DNA from: Apostichopus japonicus
Lineage: Eukaryota > Echinodermata > Holothuroidea > Aspidochirotida > Stichopodidae
Direction of reading: 5' to 3'
Length of the DNA: 64,000 bases
Assembly: GCF_037975245.1 (NCBI RefSeq)
Contig: NC_092562.1
Location: 28,163,554-28,227,553 of the forward strand
A model generated the notes under the pieces. That model was given only the letters and a program-made list of their open reading frames with translations, was not told the DNA's origin and did no database searches. The translations under genes and the position numbers were made by a program. Numbering within the stretch: the first letter of the stretch is position 1; the number at the start of each line of letters is the position of its first letter. Of the stretch, positions 34,727-48,579 are shown in pieces.

Positions 34727-36684
34727 CAGGCGCGTATCCAGGATTTTCTAACCCGGGGGGCGCGAATTACTATCTAAGCGGAGCGCCACCATCGGTTGGC
34801 GCGGAGCGTACAAGAAAATTTCTGGTTTTGATACCCCCCAGATCACCGGAAATGGCACTTCTCGGGCTTGAAAATGAGCAACCAGATGAACACTTTTGCC
34901 TGAGAACCAAGTATTTCAAAAAAAGTTTTTTTTTTTCCATCCATAACCTTTTTGGAGATTGTCACCAGTTACACATCATGTTCGACCTCATTGCATGTCC
35001 TATGGATCATAGCTTTTGTAGGTGATTCTACGATATCCACAATATCCGAAAACCCACTTTTGAAGGTTTTAAGCCCATTATTTGTTGAGAATTTAAAATT
35101 CACATTTCTCGTGAATAAAAATCACTTCAAAACATACCCATAATGTTGCACAAAATTCAATATATGGACAACTAATATAGAAAAAAACACTTCAACCCCT
35201 AATAGACAGGTCAAAATTGCACGAGTAGAGGAAAGTATGATGAAGAATGTTGGTGAGGAAATTTTGGAAAATTCCGACACAGTTAAGTTATTGGTGTAGA
35301 AATATTAAAACCTCTTATAATGGCTATTATAAAACTTGGTTGAAGGAAATGAAAAATAGCAAATATTTCCGATATCAGGTATATCGAAACCGAACACTAC
35401 ACACATAGGCGTAGGTCCCGTAGGAGGCGGGGGCTGCAGCCCCCCCCCCCCGCAACCATTTTTTTCGGGCACCTACTGAAAGAAAAATAAATAGCAATGA
35501 ATAGCTTAAAAATGATCTCCTTTGTAATTAAAATAAAGTTCTAAGCTTGGCCGACATTACTACTGTAAAAGAGTGTTTTGACATAAATGGATCTGTATGC
35601 TTTTTCTCCATCTACATAAGACATTTCGTTGTTTACATTAACATCCGGCGGTATACTGTGCAACTTTCACGGACCGTGCGGTACACGATGCCATGCAATG
35701 TAATGGCCGATGCTTGCTTATATGATATTGGCATCGATATGTTGGACGCGCGCTTTGCGCGCGAAAAATTTTGGCTTTTTTTCGGGCAAGTCGTTACAGC
35801 CCCAAATCCAATTGGGCTCCTACGCCTTTGACTACACACACATAGACAGTTTTTGAGGCTGTTCATCGTGGAACATGCATTTCAATGCTCACTGATATGA
35901 TCTTATATCTGTTATTTGCTTTACAAATTCGAGCAGGCGTGTAGCGAGTTATTGCCAAGAGAGGGGCGAAGCCTGTAGGCAAACTATCTAAGCGAAGCGC
36001 CACCATGAGTTGGCGCGAAGCGTACAAGAAAATTTTTGGCCGAAAATTTTTGGCCGAAAATGCCTCCCAGATCGCTGAAAATGACACGTCCCAGGCCTTG
36101 TAAGTTGCATCTAAGCATTGTCTATTTTGAATTTACTAGCAATGTCATAAAGAAAATTTGCTGGGGGGGGGCGGTCGCCCCCTTCCCGAAATGCGTCATG
36201 TTCCCCGATGACTCGGTCGAGTTCAAGACCAGCCACAGTTGGTTCCATATAGCACAATTGTACAATTGTTTAAGGCGTCCATAAACACACACGCGTTATG
36301 ATAGACCATATATAGTATTTATATAGATACATTAGTGAGAGAGGAAAAATGGAACGTCAAAAATGGAGTTGTCGGTGTAAGGGGTAGGGTGAGGCGCACA
36401 CCCCCTCCGTAATCCTTGATCTGTCACTGGCTACCCTGTGTATATAATAGGGATCAGCGCTTTAACTATGACTGTTCCTCCGTTTCTCTTCCCGAGGTCT
36501 TGGCTATCTTCTGCTCCCTCCTTTTCTCCTTTTTCTCTCTTTCTTCTTTTTCTTTTCCCTTCCTTTCTCTCCTCCTTTTCTTTTTTCCCTCCTTTTCCCT
36601 TTTTTCTTCTCTTTTTTTTCTCTCCTCTTTTCCTTACCCGGGGGGGCGCGCGCCCCCAACGCCCCCCCCCTGGATACGCACCTG
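34727..36684 (+). mobile_element. 1958-bp transposon with CAGGxGCGTATCCAGG termini, containing a nested element
   Basis: The left tip is CAGGCGCGTATCCAGG and the right tip, reverse-complemented, CAGGTGCGTATCCAGG: 15 of 16 identical. ATAAC occurs at 34722-34726 and 36685-36689, a 5-bp duplication, as reported for some hAT subgroups (hAT5). Close to the left tip, in minus orientation, is the GC-rich core shared with the other elements (34769-34820). Near the right end is a long pyrimidine tract (36476-36640). The 427-bp element at 35404-35830 sits inside it. A second copy of the core at 35983-36037 suggests further insertions that I could not delimit. No transposase seen. Confidence 0.7.
35404..35830 (+). 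mobile_element. 427-bp hAT-like element nested in the 34727-36684 element
   Basis: The left tip is CATAGGCGTAGGTCCC; the right end is CTCCTACGCCTTTG. The exact 8-bp duplication ACTACACA flanks it (35396-35403 and 35831-35838). A GGGGGCTGCAGCCCCC hairpin-like block lies just inside the left tip. No transposase. Its tips are related to those of the 47467-49148 element (CATAGGCGTACG). Confidence 0.88.
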
Positions 36685-36837
36685 ATAACACACTGCACAA
36701 AGGCATAAATGTAGAACAAAATATAAACTGTCAAACTATATCATTGTTACTTACAGTGGATAATAACCAATTTGTACAGAGCTACCAAACAATACATCAT
36801 GTAGAAATGGGCCTTCTAGCTACAGTATACAGTTAGT

Positions 36838-36995
36838 GTTTCTCTAGTTATTTATATATATATTAATATGTATTTATATTTATATATATTTATATATATT
36901 TAAATATATTTTAAAGTGTTTATATATATTTATATATACTTATATATATTTATATTACATATCTACATTTATAATGTACATGTGTATACATATAT
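36838..36995. repeat. TATATATTTA-type low-complexity tract
   Basis: Alternating TATATATT and TTTATATA words over about 150 bp. Confidence 0.85.
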
Positions 36996-39900
36996 ACATA
37001 TACGTAGGTTCTAATGTTTCTACTGTACTTCTCTTGGTAAAGATAACTAAAGATTTAACACAAACATGCCCGGTGAAGCCTGCATACATGTACATAATAA
37101 ATTCTTTACAGAGAAGTTTGGTTTTCTGACTGCAGGTTCAAATAAAAAATTGGTTTTTAAGATTAAACAAAAGTTAAGGTGTGTGTGCAAAACAATTAGA
37201 GTAGTTTTGGCTTGAACAACAATATTACAAGTCAATATTGGCTGAATTAAATAGTTGACCAATATGAGAGCATCCTCATTTAATTATGTCCTTAGCTCGA
37301 GAGCCCAATGGGTCCTGTATTAGAATTGTACATACATACAGTATCGATTATGAGATCTCCACATATTTAAAATGAGTAAATATACCTTATACTTTTCATT
37401 TCCTAAATTCAAACTATGTCCATCACATTTTGGGTATATTTGTTTTACACTTTACAGCCGTTTAAAACTTCCCCTGAATATGACCGAGACTGCAAAGCTA
37501 GGTTACTCTTGTTTACCCAATGCAGCGTATGACGGAGAAACTTGTACCGGAACCATGGAGCTACTGTATTTAAATGTAAGAGTACCACTCGGGAAGGATT
37601 TGCTTGAAGCAGTTCCCTGTGATGTCATTATACCAAACCTAGTATGGTGTATTAAACTGAAAGAAAGATAGCAACTGGTCAAACTGAGGCATCTTACAAA
37701 AGTTTTCCACCGAGCAACGGTTAAACATTTAAGCGAACGAACAAATGGAATATGGTCTGAACTTCAATGCAACAAATGTACAGTATGTAAATAGACAAAT
37801 TTGTTCCTTGATATTTTATGCCGACAACTGCACATTGGAGTGTTCACAAACTGAGACACTCCGACATACTGTACAAACACTTGTTTGAATTGCCATTATG
37901 TTTTTGAAAAGTTAAAATTATCCTCAGATGCTAAAAGTTGCCTGGATATATTTATTCATCTATTGCACCAAGTGCATCATCACTGATTGCACGCCCGGAG
38001 GATAGGACTCATCTTTGCCGGCAACAATTTTCCGGACTGTTCTAACGATCAATATATTGATTTCTTCATCTCCAGTCTCCGCAAAGAATGCAAAAAAACG
38101 GTTGACAGAAAAAGCATGAAAAGGACAAATTGTTTCATATTCACATGAATAATCAGGGCAAAATTCATAGCCATCTAAGCCCTAGAAAACTACGAAAAAG
38201 GAGTTAATGTATGTAAAAGGCACGGCTAAAAATTAACCAAACGTTTAAAAAAACGTGAAACTAACTGTATATTAGTGAAGTTGATTCATTCTGAATAGCA
38301 TAAATGTATAGATAGTACAGAGCTTTATGTCATGTATATATGTAATATTTATGACAAATCAAGATGTCTTATCTTTTTCTTCACCCTTTGTCAATATTCA
38401 TGCAATTTGGTGTCACATAACTATTACAGCGTACAATTGATGCATGCAAGGTGCCCAATGATACAGTAATAGTAATCAATGTCAATGCCAGCTGCCTAAG
38501 CCAAATTACAAATTAATATTTAAAACAAAAATGTCCAGTGAAACGTCACATGGACGTTGAACGTGTCCACATTCACTTTCTCAAAGAACACGAGAGCGAC
38601 ATTATTGATATACTGTATATTGAAAAATGAAAAAAAAATGGGGAAAAATGAAAATTATTATTTACTTCATCCCGCCTTCCGACCTGATATTTCAGTATTT
38701 AAAGAGCAGTCTACGCTGATATTTTACTTTGAATAACTCATTTATCTCTTCTACCACATAACAAGGAAACTGAGAAGGGATACACAAAGAGGCAATTGAT
38801 GAGGGTATTGAATTGCTGGTTACCATGTATTGGTAATACGATACTTCTTACAATTCCGGTGATATGAAATTGTGTACATGTATGTCTGATATTTCCCAGG
38901 CAATTTAATACCCATGTGGTAATATTAAAGATGCGGGTAAAACCACTTGTACCGGTACGGTTCATATCTCATCCTGATGAGGGTATGTGACAATTGTAGA
39001 AGAAATTCAATTTTGGGACTGTCTACCTAATATAAAAGTACAACATGCTAGCAGAATGAAGTACAGTGTTGCTGCTTCATCCAAATCTTTCAAGCAATTC
39101 CACATTCAAACAACAACAAAAACTGTTGAGTATTAATGAGTGAACTTTTTACCAGTTCAGAGCTATTATGAAGCAATTGTCTAGGGAAAACAATGCTCAT
39201 ATTATAATCTCCCAATTTTACAACTTTGTCATAAATAATGAAATAAATCTTGTAAACTTTAACAAGAAATCCTGATCAAAGTAAATTTGATGGTTATTTG
39301 GAATTGTGTAAAACAAGCTCACAGTGCTTTACTGTACAGTATAATATGACTCATAGTTTGAAAACTGTGAGAAATCTCACAAATGTTCAAAACCTCCAGA
39401 AACAAATTGTTCTGAATCTCACAAATTGTTCACAATCTCCATTAACAAATTCTTTTGAAGTTACCCCTACTTTTGAACCCTAGAGAGACATGTCTGGTTG
39501 TTCTTGTATTTATAATGAAATTCCATATTCATACTCATACTTATTCTTAATTGACATTTTCATGCAAAGATGCCACTGTGTAGTACATTTTATATAGGCC
39601 GCCTCAAAGTTCAGACTAATTACTTGCCCGCGACACGGACGTGTATTACTTGTGTACTTAGCACTTCGTAATACCTACGTCCGCCGACGTTCACCTCTAG
39701 AAATGCCATTTCTGCGTAAGATTTCTACGATATGAATAATCAATCACCTTGTGACCTCACGTCAATTACCCACTACCTGACGAGAAAAAGCTGTCATGGT
39801 ACTGAATATTAATGAGATCAACTCGGCAGTGGGCAGAGTCGCTTGCCGTTGTTCATCTAATTATAGTATATACTGCGTATATTTTTATCATTTATTACAC

Positions 39901-41686
39901 TTTGTAGGGGAATACATGACGAATATGATTTTTCTGATATATTTTGAGTCTCACAATTTTCTGACATTTGTTCGAATTAGTACTAGATTATATTCAACGC
40001 ACTAGAGTTGTGTCCGAGCTCCGCCCATTCTGATACGTGTATTCATTTTCCGAACCAATCAACTGTTGGTCGAGTCTATTAGCGACACAGGGTCAGAAAT
40101 CGGAAAGTTGAAAACAACTACAGATGTCGAATGCAGAGCATTCACATCGGTTGCACAGATAAACTAATTACAGGCTAATTTATGCCAGCAGATTTTGCCA
40201 TTTGCATTAAGTACTGTAGTAATTAAGCAAGGCACTATTGGTTTTTTGTTTTTTTTCTGGGAGAAACGCCAGTGGGGAATTTTATTTTACCCACTGGAGA
40301 TTTTTTATGCACTTGCATTTTTTTAATAAGAGGGTTAAAATTGTGAAATGCTATTAAAGCCCAGATATATGCAGAAATTCAATAAACAGCCTGAACAATA
40401 CAAAGAAAATAACTCAGTGTAGTATCCTATAATTACTGTATTACTCCATCTGTACAGGCAATACAGTACGTCAATGCTGGAATACTACATAGACTGTAAA
40501 GTACACAATATTCTATATCGTCCTACCTACTTTTGATTTCGGATTTAAATGAAACATCATTTGAACATTGCACAATGCATACAATTTACAGAACAGCACA
40601 TTACAGTACTAATGATCATTGCACAATGTTTCATGCAACACCCCCTATGCACCCTAAACTTTTATTTAGTAATTGAGTTCATTCTGTATTACAGTATCTA
40701 TCCACTGACTCTTGCACTTGACATTGATTCTAACTTGATTTACAAAGGTTTCGTGTTGAACCCTGATCTCAATAGTCTGCAAACAGCGACCTTGGTTAAA
40801 TATTGATATTACAGTGTTTGTCATATATATTTAACAAGACCTGTATTAAATAGAATATTATATAATATCATAATGACTATTAAACTCCATCATTCTATTG
40901 TTTAGCTGGGAATACAATACAGGTAAAACTTACAACCTACGTAGCCATGTGTTCAAGGGTCTTCAGTACTGTAAGTGCATGCCAATCAATGGTTTTAATT
41001 TAAATCACCCATCGTTATGGAATTTTTTTTTAAACTATTCAAATTTTTCTTTGACACTGAGGACTTTGAACTGATTGACATTGACATGTACAGTAACTTT
41101 GTGATGAACAAAGGATTATAGACTACAGTAGCACATTACTGATAAATCTGAAAAGAGCAAAGGAAACAGGATTTAATTTTCTCTTTAAAAGAAAAGACTT
41201 GAACAAGTGGGGTGAAAAGTATTTGTTGAAACTTGAATGAACACAAGGGACCATTTTTGGACATTCTAGCATATTTGGAAGCAATATTGATCAGTAGAGT
41301 ATACAGCAAACCAAGTTGCTATCCAGAGAAGAATTTAGAAGTTTGTATCGGACTTTTCAACGCCCTTAAATTTCTTAATGTTCACTTTTAATACAGAAAA
41401 TCTGTGTAAAAGAACTACTATACATGTATCTTCAAATGCAAAAATTTACAAAACGTTTTGCGATGAGATACCAGATAAATTATATCCTGCAGTCTGTTAA
41501 AAACTTGTTAGATGTTTCCAATTTGATGGTATAATGTTACTTCGGTACAGTAGGGAAATACCGCTAGCCAATAGTAGTAGGGTCATTCAAAATCGAATCA
41601 CCAAATTTTGGAGTATGTTGTAGGTCGACCTCTTTTAAAAATTACCAAATTTGTTGTATGCTTGGAAAAAACATAAAATAAGCATA
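36996..41686. other. Longest featureless span; no gene supported
   Basis: I found no exon with splice signals and recognisable protein, no RNA gene and no delimited mobile element. Short open frames here (for example 37372-37671 plus) have no recognisable domain. Confidence 0.4.
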
Positions 41687-41978
41687 CATACTCTGAAAAT
41701 TTCAGTTACAATGCTTCAAAATTGGCTGAATTATTACACTTTGAAATTCCGCAATTTGTCTCCACCGTAGCATTTGTTTTATTTTTGAGGTCTCATTTTT
41801 CATCAATTAAACATCGTACTACCTTTCCATTACATATTCTGAAAATTTCAGTTGCAATGCTTCAATATTGGCCGAATTATCACACTTTTTTACGCGATTT
41901 GTCTCCACCGTGGCATTTTCTTGATTTTTGAGGTCTCATTTCTCATCAATTAAACATCGTAGCTACCCTTCTATTACA
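41687..41978 (+). repeat. 146-bp tandem duplication
   Basis: Two copies starting at 41687 and 41833 share 'ctgaaaatttcagttgcaat', 'tttgtctccaccgt' and 'catcaattaaacatcgta' with scattered substitutions. Confidence 0.85.
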
Positions 41979-44900
41979 GAAGCCTATAGACTCTATCCCA
42001 TGGAATGGAAAATTAAATAAAATTAGGCTAAAAAGCATTCTCTTATGGAGTTACTGTAGGTCAACTTATAAGTGTCAAAATAATCATTTTTGCACTAATC
42101 ATGAAATGGGTGGGGGTGAGGGGTAATTTGGGGGGGGGTAATTTTTGGAGAGGGGCCAGCAACAGCCAACCTTGATTCGATAACGAATGACTCAGTATTT
42201 ATACATGGCATTTCCTTATTTACACAACACTCTTCCACCCTTCCTAGGTATGGCAACATTATTACATTGTAAAAGTACATCCTGAAGCATTATCAACATT
42301 TATACAAGTACCAAAGCACACAGCAAATTGATAACAGCAGCTCCCAACAAACATGAGAAATCATATATAAACTAATAAAAAGATTTAGGCATTGTGGTTT
42401 GAAGTTAAATTATTACGCAGAACTTGGTGTACATGTTTGTTCTTTAAATACATGCATGGGTGTACACTCCCCCTGCAGTACAGAATGTGACGATGTCAGC
42501 CATAAAGTGGTTTAATATTAAAATTCTTACAGCAAGTTTGAAAACAAAAAGCAGTGTCTGGGAAATTATGTACGTGTGTAAATTTGAATAGAGTATCCTA
42601 AGATATTGTCATATATTTTCCATCTAGCACTGACCAGTTCCTATGCCAAACATACTGTACTATATTTACAGTTTATTTCCTGCAGTGTCTTAATAAAAAC
42701 TTACACCAAGTCAGACATGGAAGCCAAAAGGATTTAAAATGCAAGTGAATTATAAGTATTTGTTGACAAGTGCCTATGACTAGGGCCACATGTATCCCTG
42801 ATTCACAGAATCACAATTGACCAATGTAGTGAAAGGTCCCCAGCCACTCCCCCTTGCCCCTCTCTCAAATATGAAATGTTGCTAGCCCAAATCAAGCTAA
42901 GCCATGGCACAGGCCTACAAGAAATCAATCTAGAGGTTTTGAAAGTCTTAACTTGTACAGCCTTTGCTTGTAATATCAGACTAGTTCAGAACAGTATCAA
43001 TGTTAAACCTTTCAAGGTACATAATCTAAAAAGACTACAAATAACATTATTTTTAATCAAAGGATAATACATATATACAAAATTAACTAACTTAGGCCTA
43101 CTTCGTGGTTAGCCTCTGGGCTCCTTTAACAATTTACTTTAATATTACCGTTGTCGTCCAACCTTCGCTTTGCAGATGCATAATATGGCAACCAAAGCTA
43201 TCAGAACTTATAATACAAACTAATACAAACTGAGTACTTATCGTTGGAATGGTACACTTTGACTGAATATGGGATAACGTTTCTCTCAATTGCCTAACCT
43301 TACTTAGTCTGAGTCTAACCTACTGTACAGTAGGTAGCATTAATTACCAAGTAAAACGTATTCAAAGAAATGCATGTTTCAAGGAACAGTAAACATCATT
43401 CTCCAAATGAACTTCATGTTTTGTGTCCACTCCTGCCTGGTTCACACCCTTTCAAGACAGTCGCATTGGTTATTTTTTTTTAAGGTTTTTATTAAATTGC
43501 AACAATCTGAGATGAAAATTCATGTTTATTTAGTGCTTTGTATGAATGAAAAGGGTAAATCAACGGTCTACCGTGCGTTTAATGGAGGATAATGCACCAT
43601 AAACCTATCGCTGTATGCCTGTTCCGCTAATACTAGAATAGCAGAAATACAGTGTAAAACTGCTATGGCTACTGTAATGCTATGGCTACTGTAATGCTAA
43701 TAGTACTAGGCCTAACTACTGTAGCATTACATCGTGATGAGAGAAAGTAACTAAATACCGTGAGATTGAGAAGGCATTCCTATAAACAGCGCATTGTGTA
43801 CAAATTACTATTACAAAACTTACTTTTCTTAAATTATGAAATCTGGAAACGATCTTCAGGTAGCGATCTGAAGGGGTAAAGGTATTCCACCTAGAATCGG
43901 CCTTCTTATTAACGTTAGATCCTTGCAACTGTGATTTGATATCGCCGAGCACTACAGTTATAAGTGCGGAAATACAGGCGGAAAAAAACAGATGACCCAG
44001 GTTGTCCTTAGCTCGTGTGTGGTTTGTTTACATACAGAACTTGTGACGTAGACTTTTTGAAGTCGTTCACAAAGATGACCAGGTACCGTGAACACTAAAA
44101 AAGGTTATGATTTGCAGCAATTGCTGAACGTTTTGACTGGTATTTCAAAATTAGGGCATCCAAATAGAGAAGATTTCTTATTCGTTTGTTATCACGTCTT
44201 TTTCTCATTATTGTTATACTCTTTGACGCATTGACCAGTGCATAAGTAACTGGTAGGTATCATAACTTACAATATCATAAGATTACAATATAAGATGATA
44301 AGACTAGATTCACTAATGTGTACGCAACGCAAAATGTAATATGCGAACGCATATTATATATCATTGACTTATTTTTCATGATGAGGCTATAATTGAACAA
44401 CAAGCTTTTCCAGTCATTTAAGTCATCCCGATTGGTAGGCCTATATGTAGGCTACGTTAGCTAAGGTGCCGCTAATGTTGCTATCTAATTATTGTATGTA
44501 GGCCTAATGGCCTATTATGATTATGTCCGAATACGGACGGTCTTTCCTGGACGAGTTTACGTGCGTTCGTGATTTAGCAAACCCAGGGCAATATATTTCG
44601 CTCGTCGTTTCGTAAATTTATATTCGTCACGTCTAGTAGCCTGAGCCTTAGTGAGTCTGTTTGAGTTATTTAAATGAAGTTGTCATCACAGGCCACGATG
44701 GAATGAGGAGAAGTGCTAAAAGCTTTCCAATCTGGGTTGTTTTCTTAGATGTTTGCTTTATCGATTTTGCTCTCTGCAGCATATATGAACTCCAGACAAT
44801 TGCGAATATATCTGCCATATAATTATATTTCAGGTTGTCCACTACGATACTGCTGAACCGAAAGCATATGTGTTAGTTTAGTTTAGTTTTAGAAGAAGTA

Positions 44901-45650
44901 TAAATTATTTGGTAGGTTTTTATGATGAGATACAATATTAAACAACTTCCGAAATTCGTGTTTTGCCAACAGCAGGTGAGAAAATATAAGAGGGATTTGG
45001 AGACGGTTACACTGAAGTTCAATATAGAATATACCTACTGGTAGGGCTACGGTACAATTTTCAAAGATATACTGAGATTAATCAATGTTCACTGCGTATT
45101 TATAATCGATATACGACCGTTCATGTGTATTGAAGCATAATCCGGTCACGAATAAACATTCTTTTAAAGCCCCGTCACCTCCCACCACCGGGCCCCGCAT
45201 TTGACGTCACTGTATGGTCATGATACGTCACCGCCTTTGCTTGTATGTCACCTATAGAGTCCATGCCAACAAACCCACACGGGATCAACACAGGAAATTA
45301 AATGTGGCATAATACCTTTGTTGTTAAGAATGATCAGTTTCCATAAATTTTCATATTGTGCGAAGCAGAAGCAACGGGGGAGGGGGAGGGGGGGCTGGGG
45401 AGGTAAATGCATGATTGCCCTTCTGAATTTGATAGAAAATTAACAAAAAGAATAAATGATCGGGCACTCCCGACACCAGGATACATTATTTTATTATACC
45501 ACCAGGGCTGACAAATATTGTACGACATTAAATTATTTCATTGTCATCAATTATTGGAATAATCGGGAAAGTCAGGCCCACCTGGAATTACCATTGTGCA
45601 ATAAAAAGACAGCGGTTTGTGATAAAAAAATATATATAAATAAAAAAACT
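41979..45650. other. Non-coding span, nothing supported
   Basis: No gene recognised. G-rich tracts lie near 42107-42140 and 45376-45400. Confidence 0.4.
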
Positions 45651-45975
45651 CCGCATCGGTATTGACGGAAAGGTTACGATAATTGTATTAAATATATAGT
45701 AAATAATATTCGAGCTGTTATTTGGTGACTTTTTGGTTAATGAAATCTGTCATTTATTTGATATATATATATCTATATGATCGTATAACCGTCCATCTGC
45801 TAAATCTGTTGTTTAAAAATCCGCATCAGTATTGACGGAAAGGTTACGATGGTTGCATCAAATATATAGTCATTAATATTCGAGCTGTTATTTGGTGACT
45901 TTTTGATAAAGGAAATGTGTCATTTATTTGATATATATGACCGTATAACCGTCCACCTGCTTAATCAGTTGTTTT
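45651..45975 (+). repeat. 170-bp tandem duplication
   Basis: Copies begin at 45651 and 45821 with CCGCATC and 'gtattgacggaaaggttacg'; both contain 'attcgagctgttatttggtg' and 'cgtataaccgtcca'. The second lacks a few AT repeats. Confidence 0.88.
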
Positions 45976-46253
45976 AAGGTTTATTAGAAGAGAATTATTT
46001 GAAATCGAATCGATCAAAATATTATAAGAGCCTGATATAATTCCCAGAACAATGAGAAGATATATAGAGGCCTTTGTTTGGAGCTTATCCAACTGTCCCT
46101 GTAAGACAAATAGACTAGTGACGTAAATGTGAATCTATATAAATTTGTTTTAAAACAGTCACATGAATTACATTTTATGACGTAATGAATCAATGAACCA
46201 AACATTATACGCACGATCGATTAAGTTTGACAAATTTGTTCAGTGCGTCTATT

Positions 46254-46615
46254 CAGTGGCGTAGGAAGGTACTTTTGAGTGCGGGGGGGGGGGGGGGGGG
46301 CTGAAGACTGATGGCCGGCCTGGGGAGGGGTCTAAGGGTAGGGGTTTTTTTTTTGCATTTCCAGGTGGCCTCAGATGCAATTTGGTGCAATATAGCACAC
46401 TTCAACCCACCCACTCCATTTTGTATATAATTTTGCATTTTCACCTGGCCTTAGATGCAATTTGGTGCTCCAAATGAGATTTTGTTCTCATTTGGAAATG
46501 AAAAAGGGGTTTTCTGACTTGCGAAGTGGGGGGCGGAATGATACTTCCGCCCCTCCATATTTTTCACTGGGGGGGCTGGCGCCCCCAGCCCCCCCCTCCG
46601 GTTCCTACGCCCTTG
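46254..46615 (+). mobile_element. 362-bp hAT-like element, family CAGTGGCGTAGGAA, copy 2
   Basis: Same tips and interior as the element at 15003-15367, in the same orientation. The exact 8-bp duplication here is CGTCTATT (46246-46253 and 46616-46623), different from that of the other copy, so the two are independent insertions. They differ mostly in the lengths of G and C runs. Confidence 0.92.
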
Positions 46616-46751
46616 CGTCTATTTATCATTTGCATTTATTGGCTTTAATATATAAGCCGACTAAAATTGCTTACAGTTCCCAAAGCCATTTTACTTGTTA
46701 GAGGGTCTACCGTTATTGGAATTATTCATGAACATTAAAGAATATTTAATA

Positions 46752-46756
<5 letters not shown>

Positions 46757-46815
<59 letters not shown>
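46757..46815. repeat. (TA)n microsatellite
   Basis: Uninterrupted TA run of about 58 bp next to the nested transposon cluster. Confidence 0.95.
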
Positions 46816-46819
<4 letters not shown>

Positions 46820-47513
46820 GTTAGAGGGACCGACGATTCGATCCTAGCAGGATTGTCCTCGGTATTTCCAGTGGCGTAGCTACGGGGGGGGCCTGGGGGC
46901 GCCCCCCCATGAAATCGGCTGCCCCCCACTGGCCCCCCCCCCACTGGGAATGGGGTAAAAAAATGTAAAAAAAAAAATTGGAAAAAAAAAATCATCAGTG
47001 GGATTCACTAATATTTTTTGTTCAATAATTTGGGAAATAGAGTTACACAATTTTCTCGTCTGCATCTGGCAGAATAAGAATAATACAATATCTGTAGTAA
47101 TCATGAGAATGGTCATACAGCATGGCATGGCAATGGTCGATGCGACGGTTGCGACCATACACCACGAACCTTGTGCATGTGCTGCGCGATATCGATATCT
47201 ACCAATACATGTTATCGGTCATCGATTGGCACAAAAACCCAGATTCTGATGACAGCTGCCTCAAGAAACCCAATAAATGGCCTAATTAGCACCGAGCCAC
47301 CAATGTGGACCATTACCGAAACATCGATGCGTGTTAGTCTTCCATCCCCTTCCTCTAATGCTATTTAAGTCCACATGTGGGCATTTCCTGCAAACCTACC
47401 GGTAGCCCACAGGGGTTTGAGTTGGGAGAAAGGCCTTGACACCTTGAAACAACAAATGATGCCAACCATAGGCGTACGAGGCGGGGCTGCAGGGGGGGAA
47501 GACTGCCCCCTAA

Positions 47514-47666
47514 ATTTCCAGAGGACAAGAAATTCGGGCAAAAGTCCTGAAAAATTCGGGCAGCCTAAGAGGAGAAAAATATATATATATATATATATAT
47601 ATATTTTCTCCTCTTAGGCTGCCCGAATTTTTCAGGACTTTTGCCCGAATTTCTTGTCCTCTGGAA

Positions 47667-47668
<2 letters not shown>
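47514..47668. repeat. ~155-bp near-perfect palindrome with (AT)n centre
   Basis: The left arm runs from ATTTCCAGAGGACAAG through 'gcctaagaggag'; the right arm is its reverse complement, with one base difference near the AT-rich centre. The arms are about 65 bp. A further AT run of about 70 bp follows at 47669-47738. It would fold into a strong hairpin and could have come from replication slippage or a snap-back event inside element B. Confidence 0.9.
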
Positions 47669-47743
<75 letters not shown>

Positions 47744-47925
47744 TGCAGTAGCTTGCCCGAATCTTTTTCAAATTTTTGCCCGATAATTCCATGATTTTCT
47801 TTATTTAGCATCATGATGCCCGAATATTTCCGTGTAACACCACCGTAAGCGCAGTTCATCTGGGCTACCACGCTTTTTGCACGATCAATTTGTTTTCTTC
47901 TAACTAGTCAATTGTATACCTGGAC

Positions 47926-48579
47926 CAAGGGCGGCGGAACCGGGGGGAAAAGGGGGCACGTGCCCCTCCCCCACTTTTCCTCAGGTTAAAAATGTGCCTT
48001 TTTTCTACATAAAAATTGAGGTGCCTCAAGTTAGCAAGAGGCCAGGGAACCAGAATGAACACTCGGGAAGGGCCGTTTCCGGCCATCTGAGGGGTTTGTA
48101 AAACCAAAAATTTTTTAAAGTACGCTCCGCGCCAACCGATGGTGGCGCTCCGCTCAGATAGCCGTGCATACAACTTTGCAAATCCTGGCTAAGCCCGTGA
48201 CTTTTTACGAATTTCTATGAGTCAAACTCAAAGCATTTTCGAATGGAAAAAATTTGTTAAGATATTAACAAGAAAAAAACTCTAATTCGGAAGATTCCTA
48301 CATTAGCAACTAGCATGATTTCACCTCATTTTGTCTCAAAAGAAAACTTGTTCCTTGTTTCCCAATTTGCGCATTGGATTGCAGTGCTAGTATGCATATT
48401 TTCCTTGAGGGGGGGGGGGGGGACGTTGATGGAGTGATGTGTATACACAAATAAGATAATACAAAATGAGTTATAAAGGGTACTGAATATAACGCTGCAT
48501 CATTCCAATCGAATTTCTGCAAAGTGCCCTTTGATGTCGGTGCCCCCCCCCCCGATTAAAAGTGCTTCCGCCGCCCTTG
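47926..48579 (+). mobile_element. hAT-like element C, innermost of the nest; family CAAGGGCGGCGGAA, copy 2
   Basis: 654 bp, nearly identical to the element at 31976-32628. The tips are CAAGGGCGGCGGAACC and GCTTCCGCCGCCCTTG. The 8-bp flanks are ACCTGGAC (47918-47925) and ACCTGGAT (48580-48587), one difference. The core lies at about 48121-48160. As it sits inside element B, it inserted after B did. Confidence 0.9.

Noticed and set aside
35934-35960. Tip of another element (CAGGCGTGTAGCGAG)
   Set aside because: A shared core follows it, but no partner end or duplication could be matched.
36407-36430. Terminus of another hAT-like element (minus-strand CAGTGACAGATCAAGGATT)
   Set aside because: It looks like a tip, but I found no partner tip or matching target duplication.
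36416-36836. Overlapping Phe/Ser-rich and Lys/Glu/Gly-rich frames on both strands
   Set aside because: A pyrimidine tract inside a transposon gives long frames on both strands.
47565-47871. Open frames with long Ile-Tyr runs
   Set aside because: Translation of (AT)n tracts.
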